Assembly (NCBI GenBank): GCA_000727475.1
Contig: KL647305.1
Coordinates: 1,094,788-1,158,787, forward strand
Direction: 5' to 3'
Length of the DNA stretch: 64,000 nucleotides
Source: Sarcocystis neurona
Lineage: Eukaryota > Apicomplexa > Conoidasida > Eucoccidiorida > Sarcocystidae
Each line of letters begins with the position of its first letter. Position 1 is the stretch's first letter. A program made the position numbers and the translations under genes. Below are positions 13,278-25,658 of this stretch, piece by piece. The notes beneath the pieces are model-generated. The model was given only the letters and a program-made list of their open reading frames with translations, searched no databases and was not told where the DNA came from.

Positions 13278-14867
13278 CTGCGCATGTATGAGTTTATATG
13301 TGCGTCTACTCGTACGTTGTATTTTTCGGCGTAAGTCATTCGTGTGAATCTCCGGTGCTTGCTTTCTGCTCTCCTTCCCGACTCCTCGAGTTGACGCTCA
13401 GCTACACGCCACGTATGTATATATAAATTTATATATATATATATATATATATAAGTAAACATACAGACTTACATTTGTATATATACATATATATATTTAC
13501 ATACTTGTATATTTACAGTAGGCCAAATCAAGCCCTCGGCCGCCTCTGTCCAAGGATTGAACGCCCTAGCGTGTGTAGTTGGGCCTACCCACAAACCAGT
13601 CGATCTACCTACCCATATATCTGTGCTCCTGTATATCTATATGTCTATATTTTGAGACATCTACGCAGGTGTCTAAGTGTTTGTACATATACTTATATAT
13701 ATACGTATATATATATATATACACGGTTACGTGTTTGTGTATACATATGTATATATACATATATACGTATATATGTATATGTATATCTACGCATATATAT
13801 ATATATATATATGTATAATGACATGGATAACGTTTTGCTGGTTTTCTGTCTGTTCTTTGTTCTTTTGTAAAACTTAATGCCTGACGGAAGATTGCTGCTG
13901 CTGTTTTTCATCTCTTCTCTTCTGCGCGGTCTCTTCTGTACCTCCTCTTTCGATGTCTCATGCCCCACCAGAGCCAGAAGTGGCTGTGCCCCTTTCTCCG
14001 ACGGACAGTATCTGTCTTTTCCCACCAGGGAAGTGCAGCAACTAGCAAGTGCTTTTCTGTCAGAATGCTTTTCTCTTGTACTTCTTCGGCAGTGCAGAAG
14101 TGCTCGTCTTCTTTTCTTTTCTTCGTTTTCTTCTACTACTTCTCGTCGTTCTCTTCCGTCGGCTTCTCCCTCTCTTGGGGCCGTTCTGTTCGATGAGGCT
14201 GCTCAGGAGGACACGTGTTCAACCGCTTCGCCTCACTTTTTCTACTTCTTTCGTCCCCCCCTACGTCTCCGCTGCGAGGAGTGCAAAGGTGCCTCTTTTG
14301 TCTCTTTTCTGAACCTGAGTTGTTCTTCCCTTTACTCGATCTACGATTTATTGAAGCGATGATAGTGCTCCGTTCGTTTCTGTCTCCGTTTGTGTGTCTC
14401 TGTCTTTGACTTCGTGTGTCTCCCACGAAAAAACTTGCACGGCACCACAACGTCCTGCTGTATAATCTACATGCCTTCATCTTCTGTTTCTTCCTTTTCT
14501 TTTTTTCTTCTTTTTCTTCTTCTTTTTCTTCTTCGCTTTCCTTCGTCTCCTTTTCTTCTTGTTCGTCTTCCTGTTCTTCGGCCTCTTCTTTTCTTTTCTT
14601 GTCCCTCCCGTCCTTCTCTTTTTCCTTTTATTCCTTTGCTTCTTCTGCTTCTACTTTTTGTTTTCTTCCTTCTGTTCTTCTTCTTCCCGTTTCTTCCCCG
14701 TAGAACTTCTGCTTGGAACTCCGCCACCGCCTTTTCTGTTTTCTCTTTGTCTTCCTGCCGTGGAGAAGTTCTCCGGAGCACTTTCTCCGCCAAGTCACCA
14801 CTTTTTCTTCTGCGGGTCTGCCTCTCTGCCCCTGTGTGACTCGCGCCAGTTGAGAAATTACAGAGAA
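13070..14867. other. Intergenic region with TG and TATA repeats and a CT-rich promoter-like tract
   Basis: It separates the C2/PH-like gene from the next model. It holds a (TG)n run at about 13250-13277, TATA tracts to about 13820, and from about 14080 to 14830 a strongly pyrimidine-rich strand like the one upstream of 4949. Open frames within the CT-rich part encode only Ser/Phe/Leu-rich peptides and are not taken as genes. Confidence 0.6.
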
Positions 14868-17800
14868 ATGTGTGCAGGCACCGCGAAAGCAGCAGCAGCA
14901 GCGGACGAGAAAACGCAGGCCGAGCCACAAGATACGAAACGCAAGAAGGGGAAGAAAAGTAAAAGCGACGGAGCAGCAGCTGGGAATGAAAAAAAGAAAC
15001 TTTCAAGGACGCCGTCGCCCTCTCCTCATGCCAACAAGAAAACTCTCAGTGAGAACTTCTTCGTCCACGTGTTAAGCATTGCGAAGCCTCACGGATATCT
15101 GTTTCTCTGCTCGTTTGTACCTGTTGAGATCGATGTGTCTCCGTAGGGGAGGTAATCTGCAGTTACACAGAAATGTATATGCGTATGTGTACGTATTTGT
15201 GGCTGCTTTCACACATGTGTACAAGTACATATATATATATATATATATGCGTATACATGTAGCTGTGTATGCACATATATATATATATATGTATAATGTG
15301 TAACTGTATGTACGTGCATGTGTATGTGCGTGTGTATGGAAGCACCGACACAGACGGGTGCTCCGGAATATTTGTGAAATAAAATCTTCCATTTGACTTT
15401 TGGCTCAGCGGCCTTCGTCCCGCTTTTTTCTTCACCTTCTCCTCCGTATACACGTGTGCCTGTGAGTCTGCATATGTATATATATATATATAGATATGTG
15501 TATCTGGAAGTGGATGAGCCCCTATGTTGGGGAGCTCGAAGATTGTAACTTAGACACTTTTTCTCACCGTGAACGCTCAAGGCGCAAGTTAGAAGACCGC
15601 ACTCGGTTTGTACTCCACGTGGATACTCTTCTGCGTTTATTCGTTTTTGTAACATATGTATATATATATATATATATTCTCATGTACGTCCATGCACACA
15701 ACAGCATTGACGTATAAATATATATATATATACGTATGGATGTGATAGTTTTTATCTGCAGAGAGCTTGACGTTGCTCTCGCTTACGCGTAGAGGGGCAG
15801 GGGGAGTAGGAGAAGTTTCTTACTTCTGCAGCGCTGCTGCTGTATCCGCGGACGTGGTTTCAACGTGTCTTTGTATATTAACTGTTAAGTCTACACTTTG
15901 GAGAAGAAGTAAGGCTCCTTTTGTTCAAGAGAAGAGAGAACATTTTCATACTCTTCCCTGCTCGGTCCCGCCCAGTTGAGCAGCTTTTTCCTCGATGCTC
16001 TATGACGTATACATGTATATATATATACGTATGTAGGTGTGTTTATCGCCAATATATGTGTATCCCTACGTGTGGACGTGTGTAGATCTATACATAAGCG
16101 TCTGTGTGTGCCTGTCTATGGAGCAGACCTTTTGTGCATCAATCCGAAGTATAGACATTTGCTTATGTACACATGTATATATGGGCGCCTTTAGGTATAG
16201 ATACGAATGTAATCCGAAACATGCATATGTGTAGTTCATGCCGTCGTCCTCTCTTTCGTTCAAGGAGAAAATATCGCGACATATGCACTTGTGTCCTTAA
16301 AAGTGTTTATTTATTTACGTAGAGGTACATATATGCGTGGGCGTACCCGTGGACATTCGTGTACGTACGCATATGTGTGTGTGTGTGTATGTGTGTACGT
16401 GTACACGTGAATGTCTATCATATATTTACACCTACACGCCTGCATTTCGTAACGCTGTTGCAGAGCTGTACCTGTAGACAAACCTACGTCGGAATGTATA
16501 CGTTCTAGCAGCTGTATGTGGAAGTTAAAAATATGCGTGGCACAGGTGCTTGTGTGTGTGTGTGTGTGCGTGGCTATATCGATGCACACGTCTCTTGACC
16601 GTTTGTATAGATGGGGATGTACAGTTGCAACAGGAACGCTTCAATAAAGCAACACACACGTAATAGATCAACGTGTCTAGGCCTCTCCATATCTGCATAC
16701 ATGTATATACACATACTCATATATGCCACCTGCTCATGGAGATGATGCCACATATGAGATGTCCTCATATCCGTGCGTTTATTCGTATGTACATGATTGC
16801 ACACCTATCAAGATAATGACAGAGAAAAGACGTTTTAATCTCTGTCCATACGTATGTCCATGTGGATATCTTCAGAAGTTTCTGTAAATAAGTATACAAG
16901 TATATTTATTCATATATCTCCCCTGCCCCCGCGTATGTGGCTGTGTCCGTGGTGCTACACTTATTACGGGGAAGGCAGAGAACAGACGTGTCCCTGCGCC
17001 TGCGTATATTCTTGCGTCCATGATATGCCTTACGTCTGGCAGAGAATAGACGTCCCCGTCTCTGTATATTTATACAGGTGTATCAATATATTTATATTAT
17101 ATGTATATATACGTATATTTCTAGAGGTATACATACATATACGCATATATTTACTTACTTATCTCTTCTGCCCCTGCGCATATGATCATATGCCACACGT
17201 ACGGCAGAGAAGAGAATATACGCACCTCTCTATGTATATGGATAGGTATATCCAAGCAATAATATGTATATATGTATACATGTGTATCTCTGTAGATGCA
17301 CGTATATGTAAAGGTATACGTAAATTTATTCATTTATCTCCCCTGCCCTGCATAGGCATAGACTGAGTCTATTATGCCACACGTATAGCAGGGAACAGAC
17401 GTCCCCTACGCCTGCGTTTCGTATATTGTCGACGTGATTCGACAGCTCTTGTGTGGCTTGCAGGCGGAAGAACGCTCCATAGTCCGAGGGGGAGAAGCCC
17501 GCTGAAGAGCCCGAACGCACGCGCGACGATGTTGGAAGAAGTGATGGTTTCGACGGAACCTTCCGTTGAGAAAATAGAAGACCCTGTTGACGCGTGACCA
17601 AATTTGCCGCCACACGTGTAGCTTTTCCACGTCGGCGGGCATTTCTGCACCAGAATATATGTTGTGTGTCTTTGTGAGTTCTCGCTTTTGATGGTAGATC
17701 TGCACGGATATACATGTATATGTGTGTGTACGTATAGGCGCGGGTGCATCTGCAATGACAAGAATTTGATGAGCTGACAGGTATGTGTAGACATGCATGT

Positions 17801-19214
17801 CGGTCCTCGTTTTTCCCGCGGGGGTCTTGACGGCCTTTGTGTGTCTATACGCACTGGCGCAGAAGCGCGTGTGCCTTTCTGTTTCTCACGAGGAAGCAGT
17901 GGCGCTACATTACAGTGTGTCGAGGAAGAGAAGCTGTTGACGCGCGGAGGTAGCCCAGCGGACTCATTCAACTGTCCAAATCTTTGCATACATATATATA
18001 TATATATACAGTCATGTGTGGATGTGTCTGTATGTATATATATATATATATATGTATATAGGCACACAGGTGTCTACATGTTTGTTATATAAGTATATTC
18101 GTACACTGATGCATCTGCATATATATACATCTGCACAGGGTTACACACATGTATATATGTTTCCTATATACATTTATTCTCACCTACGTGTAACTACATA
18201 TATGTATATATATATATATGACTATATACATATCTACAACTTTGTTATATATATGTGTATGTACAGTTATATGTATGTACATACTTATATATGGTTACAC
18301 GCGTGCATACATTATTGATCTACATATATTTGTAACTTGACGTATCTACATATATATATACATATGTTGATATACACATCCTCACATGTTTGGTATGCAT
18401 AAGTATATATGATTATACACGCGTTGCCATGATATATATATATATATATACCTGCGTATGCTGATGTATGCCTCTTTGCACGTATACGATTACACACGTG
18501 TCTAGATATCTTTACCTTGTTCGAAGAAGTTATAGAGTTGAGACGCGCAGCGTTCTGTGGGGGAAGCAAGGCAGTTGATGTCGCGAGTTTCGGTCTGCGG
18601 GGCACACTGCCAAAGAAGAAGACTTTTCTTTTCCACCGAGGATTTTGTAAGTAGAGTCACTGACCTAGACAGAATGCTTATAGAAAACTGCTTCTGCATG
18701 TGGCCCACTTGTGGTGCACGTGTAGCTCGAAAATACATGTATTATATTCGTCTGCGATAGACCTATATTTGATACATGTGTGCTACATATGGGCTCTCCT
18801 TTCTTCGCACACGCGTCTGTCTATTCGCCGTGGTCGTACGCAGCTGCGTTGCGTCTTCGCCTCTGCACACACATTCATAAACATGTGTGTCCACATTGCT
18901 CTCTCGACATGTATATATATATGTACATATTTGTATACGCACAAGCTCCTCTCTCTCTGTATGTATATATATCTATGTCTACCTACATACACATACATAG
19001 GTTTGTAGGGAATAGGGCACGTGTGTCGGTGGTGTCGGTACCGCTTTCCATCAATGAAGCAATAGAGTGTGTTGCCGAGGAATGGTCCGCGCCTGATGCA
19101 GACTTTTTCTGCGTACATACAGAGGACGAGAGAGAGAGGGCGAGCTCCTCCGTCTGCCCTATCAGAAGAAAACGACAGCGGACCCTACCTGTGCCGGCGT
19201 GCCCTCGCACTTGA
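14868..19214 (+). CDS. Unrecognised basic protein, five-exon model, 257 aa
   Basis: Exons 14868-15048, 17464-17540, 17781-17949, 18506-18646 and 19009-19214 join in frame at GT-AG junctions and end in TGA at 19212-19214. The best site is the GTAAGT donor after 18646. The first about 85 residues are Lys/Ser/Pro-rich and look disordered, with KRKKGKKSK resembling a nuclear-localisation signal and an SRTPSPSP run. The middle, about residues 95-225, looks folded and includes LFEEVIELRRAAF, FLFHRGFWNRARV and SINEAIECVAEEW. The tail is Arg-rich. No family is recognised. The weakest site is the acceptor at 17781. The last two exons are the best supported; the first two fit by phase and composition. 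A pyrimidine-rich tract precedes the ATG. Confidence 0.48.
16900..17410. repeat. Three copies of a hairpin-forming repeat
   Basis: Three related blocks begin at about 16918, 17160 and 17336. Each starts with a TCTCCCCTGCCCC-like arm and ends with a GGCAGAGAACAGACG-like arm. The second holds the perfect palindrome CATATGATCATATG at 17179-17192; the third holds arms at 17355-17364 and 17366-17378. The blocks lie at the 3' end of an intron in the 257-aa model, ending about 60 bp before its second exon. Confidence 0.6.
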
Positions 19215-19964
19215 AGGCTGCTCCTGCATGTGATTCTTGCTCGATACTGTCGAAAAAGTGTACACATCCACCCCGTGGTGGATTCTCGCAAGTAGACAGT
19301 CAAGACGCCTGTGTTGCGGCACGTATTTGCATTTACGCCCAGACACACACACGCACACGCACACACGTGTAGGTGTATCCCTGTGTCTGTCGAGAAGTCT
19401 ACATACTGGTACTCGAGAATAAAACGGCATGAACTTTGAGGACTGCTGGAGAAAGCGGGAAAAAACTGAATTGCGGGAAAGCCGGTTTCCGCCGCGCACT
19501 ACTGGTGACTTTAAGTCTCGTTATAGCGGACTGGCATCACTACTGGTCGTGAGGTTGGTCTTCTGGGAGGCTCGCGGAGATCCGCACTGGAATCATTCAC
19601 GTATGTGTGTGGATAGCTCCACACAAGTATCAAAGGACGTGATTCATAAATAAACGTGTGTGTATATATATGCGCATCCTGTATATATGTAAGGGACGAT
19701 TGACGCTTACGCGCGCGGAGGAATGCGGCAGAGCTGTATCTCCTTGAGTGTGTCAGTACGTTTAAGCGCGTGAGTGCACATGTATGTATTGGACGCTGCA
19801 ATTAAACAGTACACATGTATGTACTTAGATATATCTGTACGTCTGAATCTGGATTTAAATATATAAATATGTCTATCTTGTCTACATGTGAACCTGCCTA
19901 TCTACATATAAATATATGGATGTGCATGAACGAACCTGCATGTGTACGCATACACGTATGTATA

Positions 19965-19995
<31 letters not shown>

Positions 19996-22590
19996 GCGTA
20001 CATATGGGTCTGTGTGTACACGTATAAATATATACGCTTGTCGGTGTGGCTGTATAAATACTCAGGGACAGGTACATCTGTGCGTGTGGTTCTACACGTG
20101 TTTGATTTCCTTTTTACGCGTGCATTTCCGGTATGACGCATGAAGTAGACGGCACAAAGAATGCGGTTGCCAGGCACCCAAGACTTTTCCTTGCTTTTCT
20201 TGTTTCGCAGCCACACCTCCCGAAACGACACGTTACCGTTGTCTTGTCAGTCCACCGGGTGAAAGGCTGTCGTCGCAGTCTTTGCAGCCCTTCTCTGGAA
20301 TTCTGTTTTTTTCGAGATCTCAGCGGGCTGTCTACTGATGGCCTCTCTCTTTACTCTGGAAGTGCAGTTGTTGTAATTTTTACCTTTTACGACTCTCCTC
20401 GTATTCCGGCCTCGTTTTTCGTTCGAGCTGAAGTCGAGTCGCCGTTATCGTTTTTCGCCTGTGGTGCAGCTGCCCTCTTCGTCAGCGAGCTTCGCGTGTG
20501 CGTTGTGGACACTGCTAGGAATCGTACGCACTCGCGTGATTCTCGTTTTATTGGTCGATCGGCTTCTGTACTCGACTGTAGTAGACGGGGTATCGTTCGC
20601 GCTTGAGTTTTTTAGTTGCGTCTCGCCCTCCTCTTGCTTTGAAGAACTGCTGTCTGTACGGAGCAGTTGCACGGGCTGTTGTTCTTCCCTTGTATTTCTA
20701 TAATTGGTCACCTGCTATTGAGGGTCGCGGGTGAAACACTCACCTCACTACTGACGATTTTTCGTTTCACAAACGGGCGATTTTGATGAAATCTCAGGAC
20801 CTCGGTTATTGTCGAGGCGCCCTTGTTGCTTCTCACCTACAAACGGATCTTTCTAACTTACATTTCTGTCACGTCATTGTATGTGGGAACTGATATGATT
20901 CTTGAGACGCATTAAGCTGTTTCCCGCCTGTCACTCGTCACGCGAATGACGAATATTTTCCTCCTGCAGTTCCTGCTGGAGCTCCGTGGAGCACAGGGTT
21001 ACCGCCTCTTCAGGAGACGTTGCTGCCGTCGATTTGGTATCGCTTTCGACGAACACAACTACTGCAGCTTATGCCAGTGTTGTTTTCTTCAAATTCGATC
21101 TTTGCTGCCGTGCTGATACACAGCTTCAACTAATACTTCGCTTATGTCAGCATATTGAAAGTAAAGCTGTTGCTAATGCGCGCAGAAGTGTTCCAGTTCC
21201 CTTCTACCCGTGAACCGTGGGAAAGCAACTTGGATCGAACTACAGGTGTGCGGTTTCAGAAAAACGCATGGCATATATTCTAGCCCTGTGAATATTTCAG
21301 ATAAAGCTGCGCACATAGGCATCCTGCGTGCCAAGAGGGAGAACGAGATACAAACAGGGAATTGGGTATGTTGTTTCAGCAGTTCTGCGTCGCCTACGTG
21401 CATCTGTTGCAGCAGGAAGCACCTGTTTGGCCGCCGTCGTCACCTCAGTAGTGTAAAATTAAGGCAATAAAGCTTTCTGCTCTTTGAGGGAGAGACGAAG
21501 GTTCTTCTTGACCGCGTATGGTACGTAAGCACGTCCACGAACACGTGTGTGGACGAGGAAGTCGATGTGTTGTTTTGTCTGTCTTCCCTGAAAATTCCAT
21601 CACACATGGCGCAGCGTGCGTCGTAAAATTGTCTGCTGCCATCTCGGTGGAAGCGTGATGCTCTGAGAATTCAAATTGCCGGACTTTGTCCCTCAATATG
21701 AAACGAGATTGGACGTGCGTGCTCAAAAGATATAGAACATTTTTCTGAACTCTGATCTACAAGCCGAACGCCTGGCGAAAATGAGGAGCAAGGCAGCTTT
21801 CAAACATTGTACAGCCTATTTTTTCCTGTAGAAAATTATTATTCCGTTCGCGGTGGCAAACGAAGAATTCCGAAGAAGCCACTACGGATGCCGTAGAAGT
21901 TCATTCCGCCTCTGATGTCAAACGGACGTTTGTAGAGGCTTCCCGTTTTTGACGTTCTCTCTCACCGTGCCGCACTGTGATTCACTCTATTACTTCTTCT
22001 TTTTGAAGCACCTTTGCTGCTGCTGCTGCTGCGTTTACTGGAGTTGCGTTCGCTAGTGTTCCTGGTGCTACTAGTACTAGTGGTCATCTCGTTATAGTGC
22101 CACTGTGGTAGCTGCTACCTCGACAGAAGCTTACGATTTGAAGGAAGTTGCCGCCGTGGATTGCTCTTTCTGCTATTCCTACCACAGGAGTGAACAATGA
22201 ATACTTCTTGTCATTCCTGCTTATCCTGCAACGTAATCTGTAAACAAAACATATATATTTCTTTCGTACTTGATGAGATTTTGTCTCGCAGCAACTGCTT
22301 GCGCGACTACAAAATGACTCCGCCTTACAAATACTACATTGATGGAGCAACTGCGAGAGCAACACCCTGCGTTCACTCGTATGGCGGAGGAAACTCATAC
22401 ATGCAGGTGTCCACGAATCATCAGCATACCTTAGTCCTGAGCTATATTTGAAAAGAAAACTTTCTTGACGAACACGATAGTGACAACACTATGAAGTTTA
22501 CCGTGTGCAGTGGTACTAATGCGTCTGGATCGTCAGTAGGAAATGTGAGTGCAGGCACAGCGTCCCCGCATTCTAGACAGACGTATCTGT
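19215..22590. other. Spacer with coding-like fragments on both strands
   Basis: TATA and short repeats run to about 20080. From 20100 to 22500 the DNA is low in repeats and carries several modest open frames: 20133-20606 (+, 157 codons from a real ATG), 20445-20711 (-, 88 codons, hydrophilic), 20986-21213 (+) and 22084-22398 (-). None shows a domain I recognise, and no set of exons closes in phase. A decayed gene, or a gene whose exons I cannot join, is possible. Confidence 0.4.
20445..20711 (-). CDS. Hydrophilic open frame, possibly part of a decayed gene
   Basis: The 88 codons start at an ATG on the minus strand and read as a Ser/Thr/Glu/Gln/Arg-rich peptide. Just upstream on the same strand (about 20737-20845) another coding-like stretch contains ITEVLRFHQNRPFVKRKIV and ends at a GTGAGT. 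The gap between the two is only about 29 bases, too short for an intron in this genome, and it changes frame. That fits a frameshifted relic better than a live gene. The + strand frame 20133-20606 overlaps and competes. Confidence 0.2.
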   Translation of the reverse strand: MTNYRNTREEQQPVQLLRTDSSSSKQEEGETQLKNSSANDTPSTTVEYRSRSTNKTRITRVRTIPSSVHNAHAKLADEEGSCTTGEKR

Positions 22591-22719
22591 AGAAATGTTG
22601 ATGAGGGCGTCTGAGGTTCATCAGAAAGCACGGTTAATGAATACTAGAGCCTCGATGCTTCGCGTTAGGGCTGCTTCTATTCTTTCTTGTAGAGAAAATG
22701 GGGCACCGCTTCGTATGCG

Positions 22720-22823
22720 AAGTTTGTTAAAAAGCAGCCGGAGTCATGGAAGTCGCAGGCACAGCCATATGTCAAGTTTGTTAAAAAGCAGCCGGAGTCA
22801 TGGACGTCGCAGGCACAGCCATA
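22720..22823. repeat. 54-bp tandem duplication
   Basis: Two nearly identical copies, 22720-22773 and 22774 onward, starting AAGTTTGTTAAAAAGCAGCC. The period is a multiple of three, so open frames survive it; one frame reads SLLKSSRSHG twice. Confidence 0.9.
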
Positions 22824-22940
22824 AGCGCACCAGTTTCACGAGGAGCAGCAGCGCTACTGAGAACCGCAGCAGCAGCACGCGTAGAAGCAGCGGCAACACT
22901 ACACAAATAAGCAGTAGTTGTGGAGAAGGATGAGCAGCAT

Positions 22941-23030
22941 ACTCCCACAAGCAGTAGAATCAATACGAGTCCAACAGGATCAGCAGCAGACTCCCACAAG
23001 CAGTAGAATCAATACGAGTCCAACAGAAAC
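22941..23030. repeat. 49-bp tandem duplication
   Basis: Two copies beginning ACTCCCACAAGCAGTAGAAT at 22941 and 22990. The period is not a multiple of three, which argues against this piece being coding. Confidence 0.85.
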
Positions 23031-23689
23031 CGCATCGGCAGCAGCAGGTGGTGGTGGCGGTACCAACAAAGCCAGGGCCACAGCAGCAGACTTTCAGCGG
23101 CTGCACAGTACAAGTTAAGGAGTTGAGCACCGACAAGGAGAAGTCAGCGGAACCCGTGGAAGCAGATATCTTCTCGAAGGCAGAAGTAGCGGTACACATT
23201 ATAATGCCAGCAGCAGCGCTTCCGCAGCAGTGGTGGTGAGGGAAGCAGGAGAACTACACTCAGGGAAATCTAACAGCAAACACAGCGGAAGTAGCTACAT
23301 TTGACAACAGCAGGGGCACAGGCGTAAAAGGCCCTGTCCAGGTCAAATTTCGTACACATCTCTCCTCGAAATGTTTTCATGCTACGCCTACATCTACAAC
23401 TGCAAAATGTTTTTCATGCTGCGTCTACAACTGTGTATACAGACAGCACTAAACGTAGATTCTTATTCGGATCGGCCGTACCTACTTGCGTACGTCAGAC
23501 TGATACATACGCAACGGGAACGTGAGCTTGCCCTCACATAAGTGTCGGCCGCACTGGTTTCTCTACAGACACACAACACCTCTAGAGGCATACGTGTCAA
23601 GAAAGAGCAAGCCAGCATGCTGTTGATATTCAAATGTGCAAGATTCACGGTTTCAAAACGAGGGCCGCTGACGGCTGACTCTGTGTCGC

Positions 23690-25020
23690 TGTGCTGGTGC
23701 TGCTGCTGCAGCAACGCTCTCCCATCTGTTGTGGGCTGTCGTGACCGCGTAGCTGCGTTGGTGTACTGCTGTTGTTGCTGCTTGTATTCGTGCAGCTGCT
23801 GGTGCTGTTGCTGCTGCTATTGCTGCTGGTGCTCTTGACGGTGATGCTCCTCTTGCCGGTGCTGCCACTGTCCTGCTGCTGTTGCTCCAGCATGAAGAGG
23901 AGATGCGCCCACACACTTCTGTCATTCATTACAAAAATTCACCGTTCAACCTGTACGAGAAGATGCTCTTCTCTTATTCATAAGAAAACGACCGCGGAGT
24001 AACGTGCGATAGGCAGGTGCTTCTGTTGGTAAAACATTCCGACGTTGCAAGGACTCAAGCAACTGCACGTAGTCGTGAATTTCTGCTAGAAACGTTTAAC
24101 GCATGAACTAGGACTTCGAAAAGGTACAAATACGCAAGAGAGTGCCCCTAAGACACATAACTCCCTCCCACTTCCTGTGACTCACTTATCTCACTACGAA
24201 TCTCTTGCGCGGCGACGTTGTAGCTGTTGTGAATGCTCCTGGTTTTCCTCAATAAAAATGACGTCCACGAACGCTGCTACATAGCGGTCGCTGCTGAGCT
24301 CGCAGCAGTGTATACTCTCCTGCTACTGCCGTGTATCCTGCTGCTGGTGTGTGTGCTGCTGCTGCTGTATATGCTGCTGCTGTGTACGCTGATGCTGTAT
24401 ATGCTGCTGCTGCTTCTGTGTGTGTGTCTGCCACTGCTGAGTGTGTACGCTACTGCTGGATGTGTTGCAATTGAGGCGGCTGTCGCTGTGTGCGCTGGTG
24501 CTGCTGCTGTGTATGCTGCTGATGCTGCCTCTGTGTATCCTGCTGGTGCTGGTGGTGTGCACGTACGCAACTGCAGCTGGTGCTGCTCCTGGTGCTGCTC
24601 CTGGTGCCGCCACTGGTGCTGTTGCTGGTGCTGCTGCGGGTGCAGCTGCTGGTGCTGCTGCTGGTGCTGCTGCTGGTGCTGCTGCTGCAGATGTGGCTCT
24701 CAGGCGCGCTCTACGGTGCTGTTGATGCTCTGGTGTATGTGGCTGCTGCTGCTACTCCTGCTTGCGCTGCTAGTCGCTGCTGTGTGCTGCTACTGAATTA
24801 TATGATGCTGCCTGCTGGTGCGTGTGTCAGCACTGTTGTAATGTTGACGGTAATGCTGCTGTGTCTGCAGGTGGTGGTGCTAGTTTTGCTGCCTCTGCTG
24901 CAGCGGATGGTCCTGGATCTGCTCCTGCTGCGTCATTCTTCCCACTATCAGCGCCAAGCTTCCCCGCTGCCTCCTGCAACAAAAAGAATAGAATTCTACT
25001 CCCTCTTGATGGCTAATACT
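23690..25020 (+). other. CTG/GCT-rich block with a possible Ala/Ser/Gly-rich 3' exon
   Basis: The + strand switches from CAG-type to CTG/GCT-type repeats here. Most open frames (for example the Leu-rich one from 24233) are what such repeats encode. One frame is more protein-like: about 24850-25016 reads Gly/Ala/Ser/Pro-rich with varied codons, contains FFPLSAPSFPAASCNKK and ends in TAA. In the same frame just upstream lies a repeated GAAA unit. It could be the end of a low-complexity gene, but the two parts are separated by a stop and no convincing splice pair joins them. Confidence 0.25.
24574..24693. repeat. 12-bp GCTGGTGCTGCT minisatellite
   Basis: About ten copies, the last five nearly perfect. 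In one + frame it encodes repeating Gly-Ala-Ala-Ala or Gly-Ala-Ala-Pro. Confidence 0.9.
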
Positions 25021-25658
25021 GTAGGTCCTCCTCGTTGAAATTCCCTGCAGGTACGAGAAACGATCGACGTGGCGCGTTCTTTCTCGTTAGTCAACGGGCG
25101 TGGCTACATGCGACGAGTCTGTGCCACTGCCGGTTCTCCTTTCGTTTTTCATTCCCGTTCCGTCGCTACGTGATTCAGAAGGAAGCAGCAGCTGCACCAG
25201 TGTGAGAATAGCATGCGGCAGCAGCATGCAGGGATGCTGCTGGAGGGCGGTGGTGGTGCTGGGGCTCACTGCAGCAGCATCGACGCTTAGAGAGCAACAC
25301 TACAACGGCAGCAGTCGGACTACTCCCCCCCCGGCAGCGCCAGCAGCAGCAACATCGTATAAACGATGCTGCAGTAGAAGCAGCCCTACTATTCTCAACA
25401 ACAAACCAGCAGCGGCAGCAGCAGACGCGGTAAGGAACATCGAGGTAGCCGCCGCATATGGTCCCCTTGCCTCCTCGATGCTGTTGCAGCGCTCGGGCGA
25501 GAGCAGCTGCTGCAGTAGCCGGGCTCTCCGTCTGCGCGTAGTGGACACGGGAAGAAGAGCATGCCCGTGCACATACTATGCACGTACACCGAACTACGAG
25601 GTGTGAAAGGTGAAAACTAGCGGGCGGGTCGCTGCGAATTGATTTGCATGCGTTGGTC

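Noticed and set aside
14390..14839. Hydrophobic 149-codon open frame that resembles a membrane protein
   Set aside because: It is CT-rich low-complexity DNA that encodes Phe/Ser/Leu by composition, with no sign of real membrane-protein pattern.
24233..24796. Leu-rich open frame resembling a multi-pass membrane protein
   Set aside because: The Leu runs are CTG repeats read in one frame; the other frames give Cys or Ala runs of equal length.
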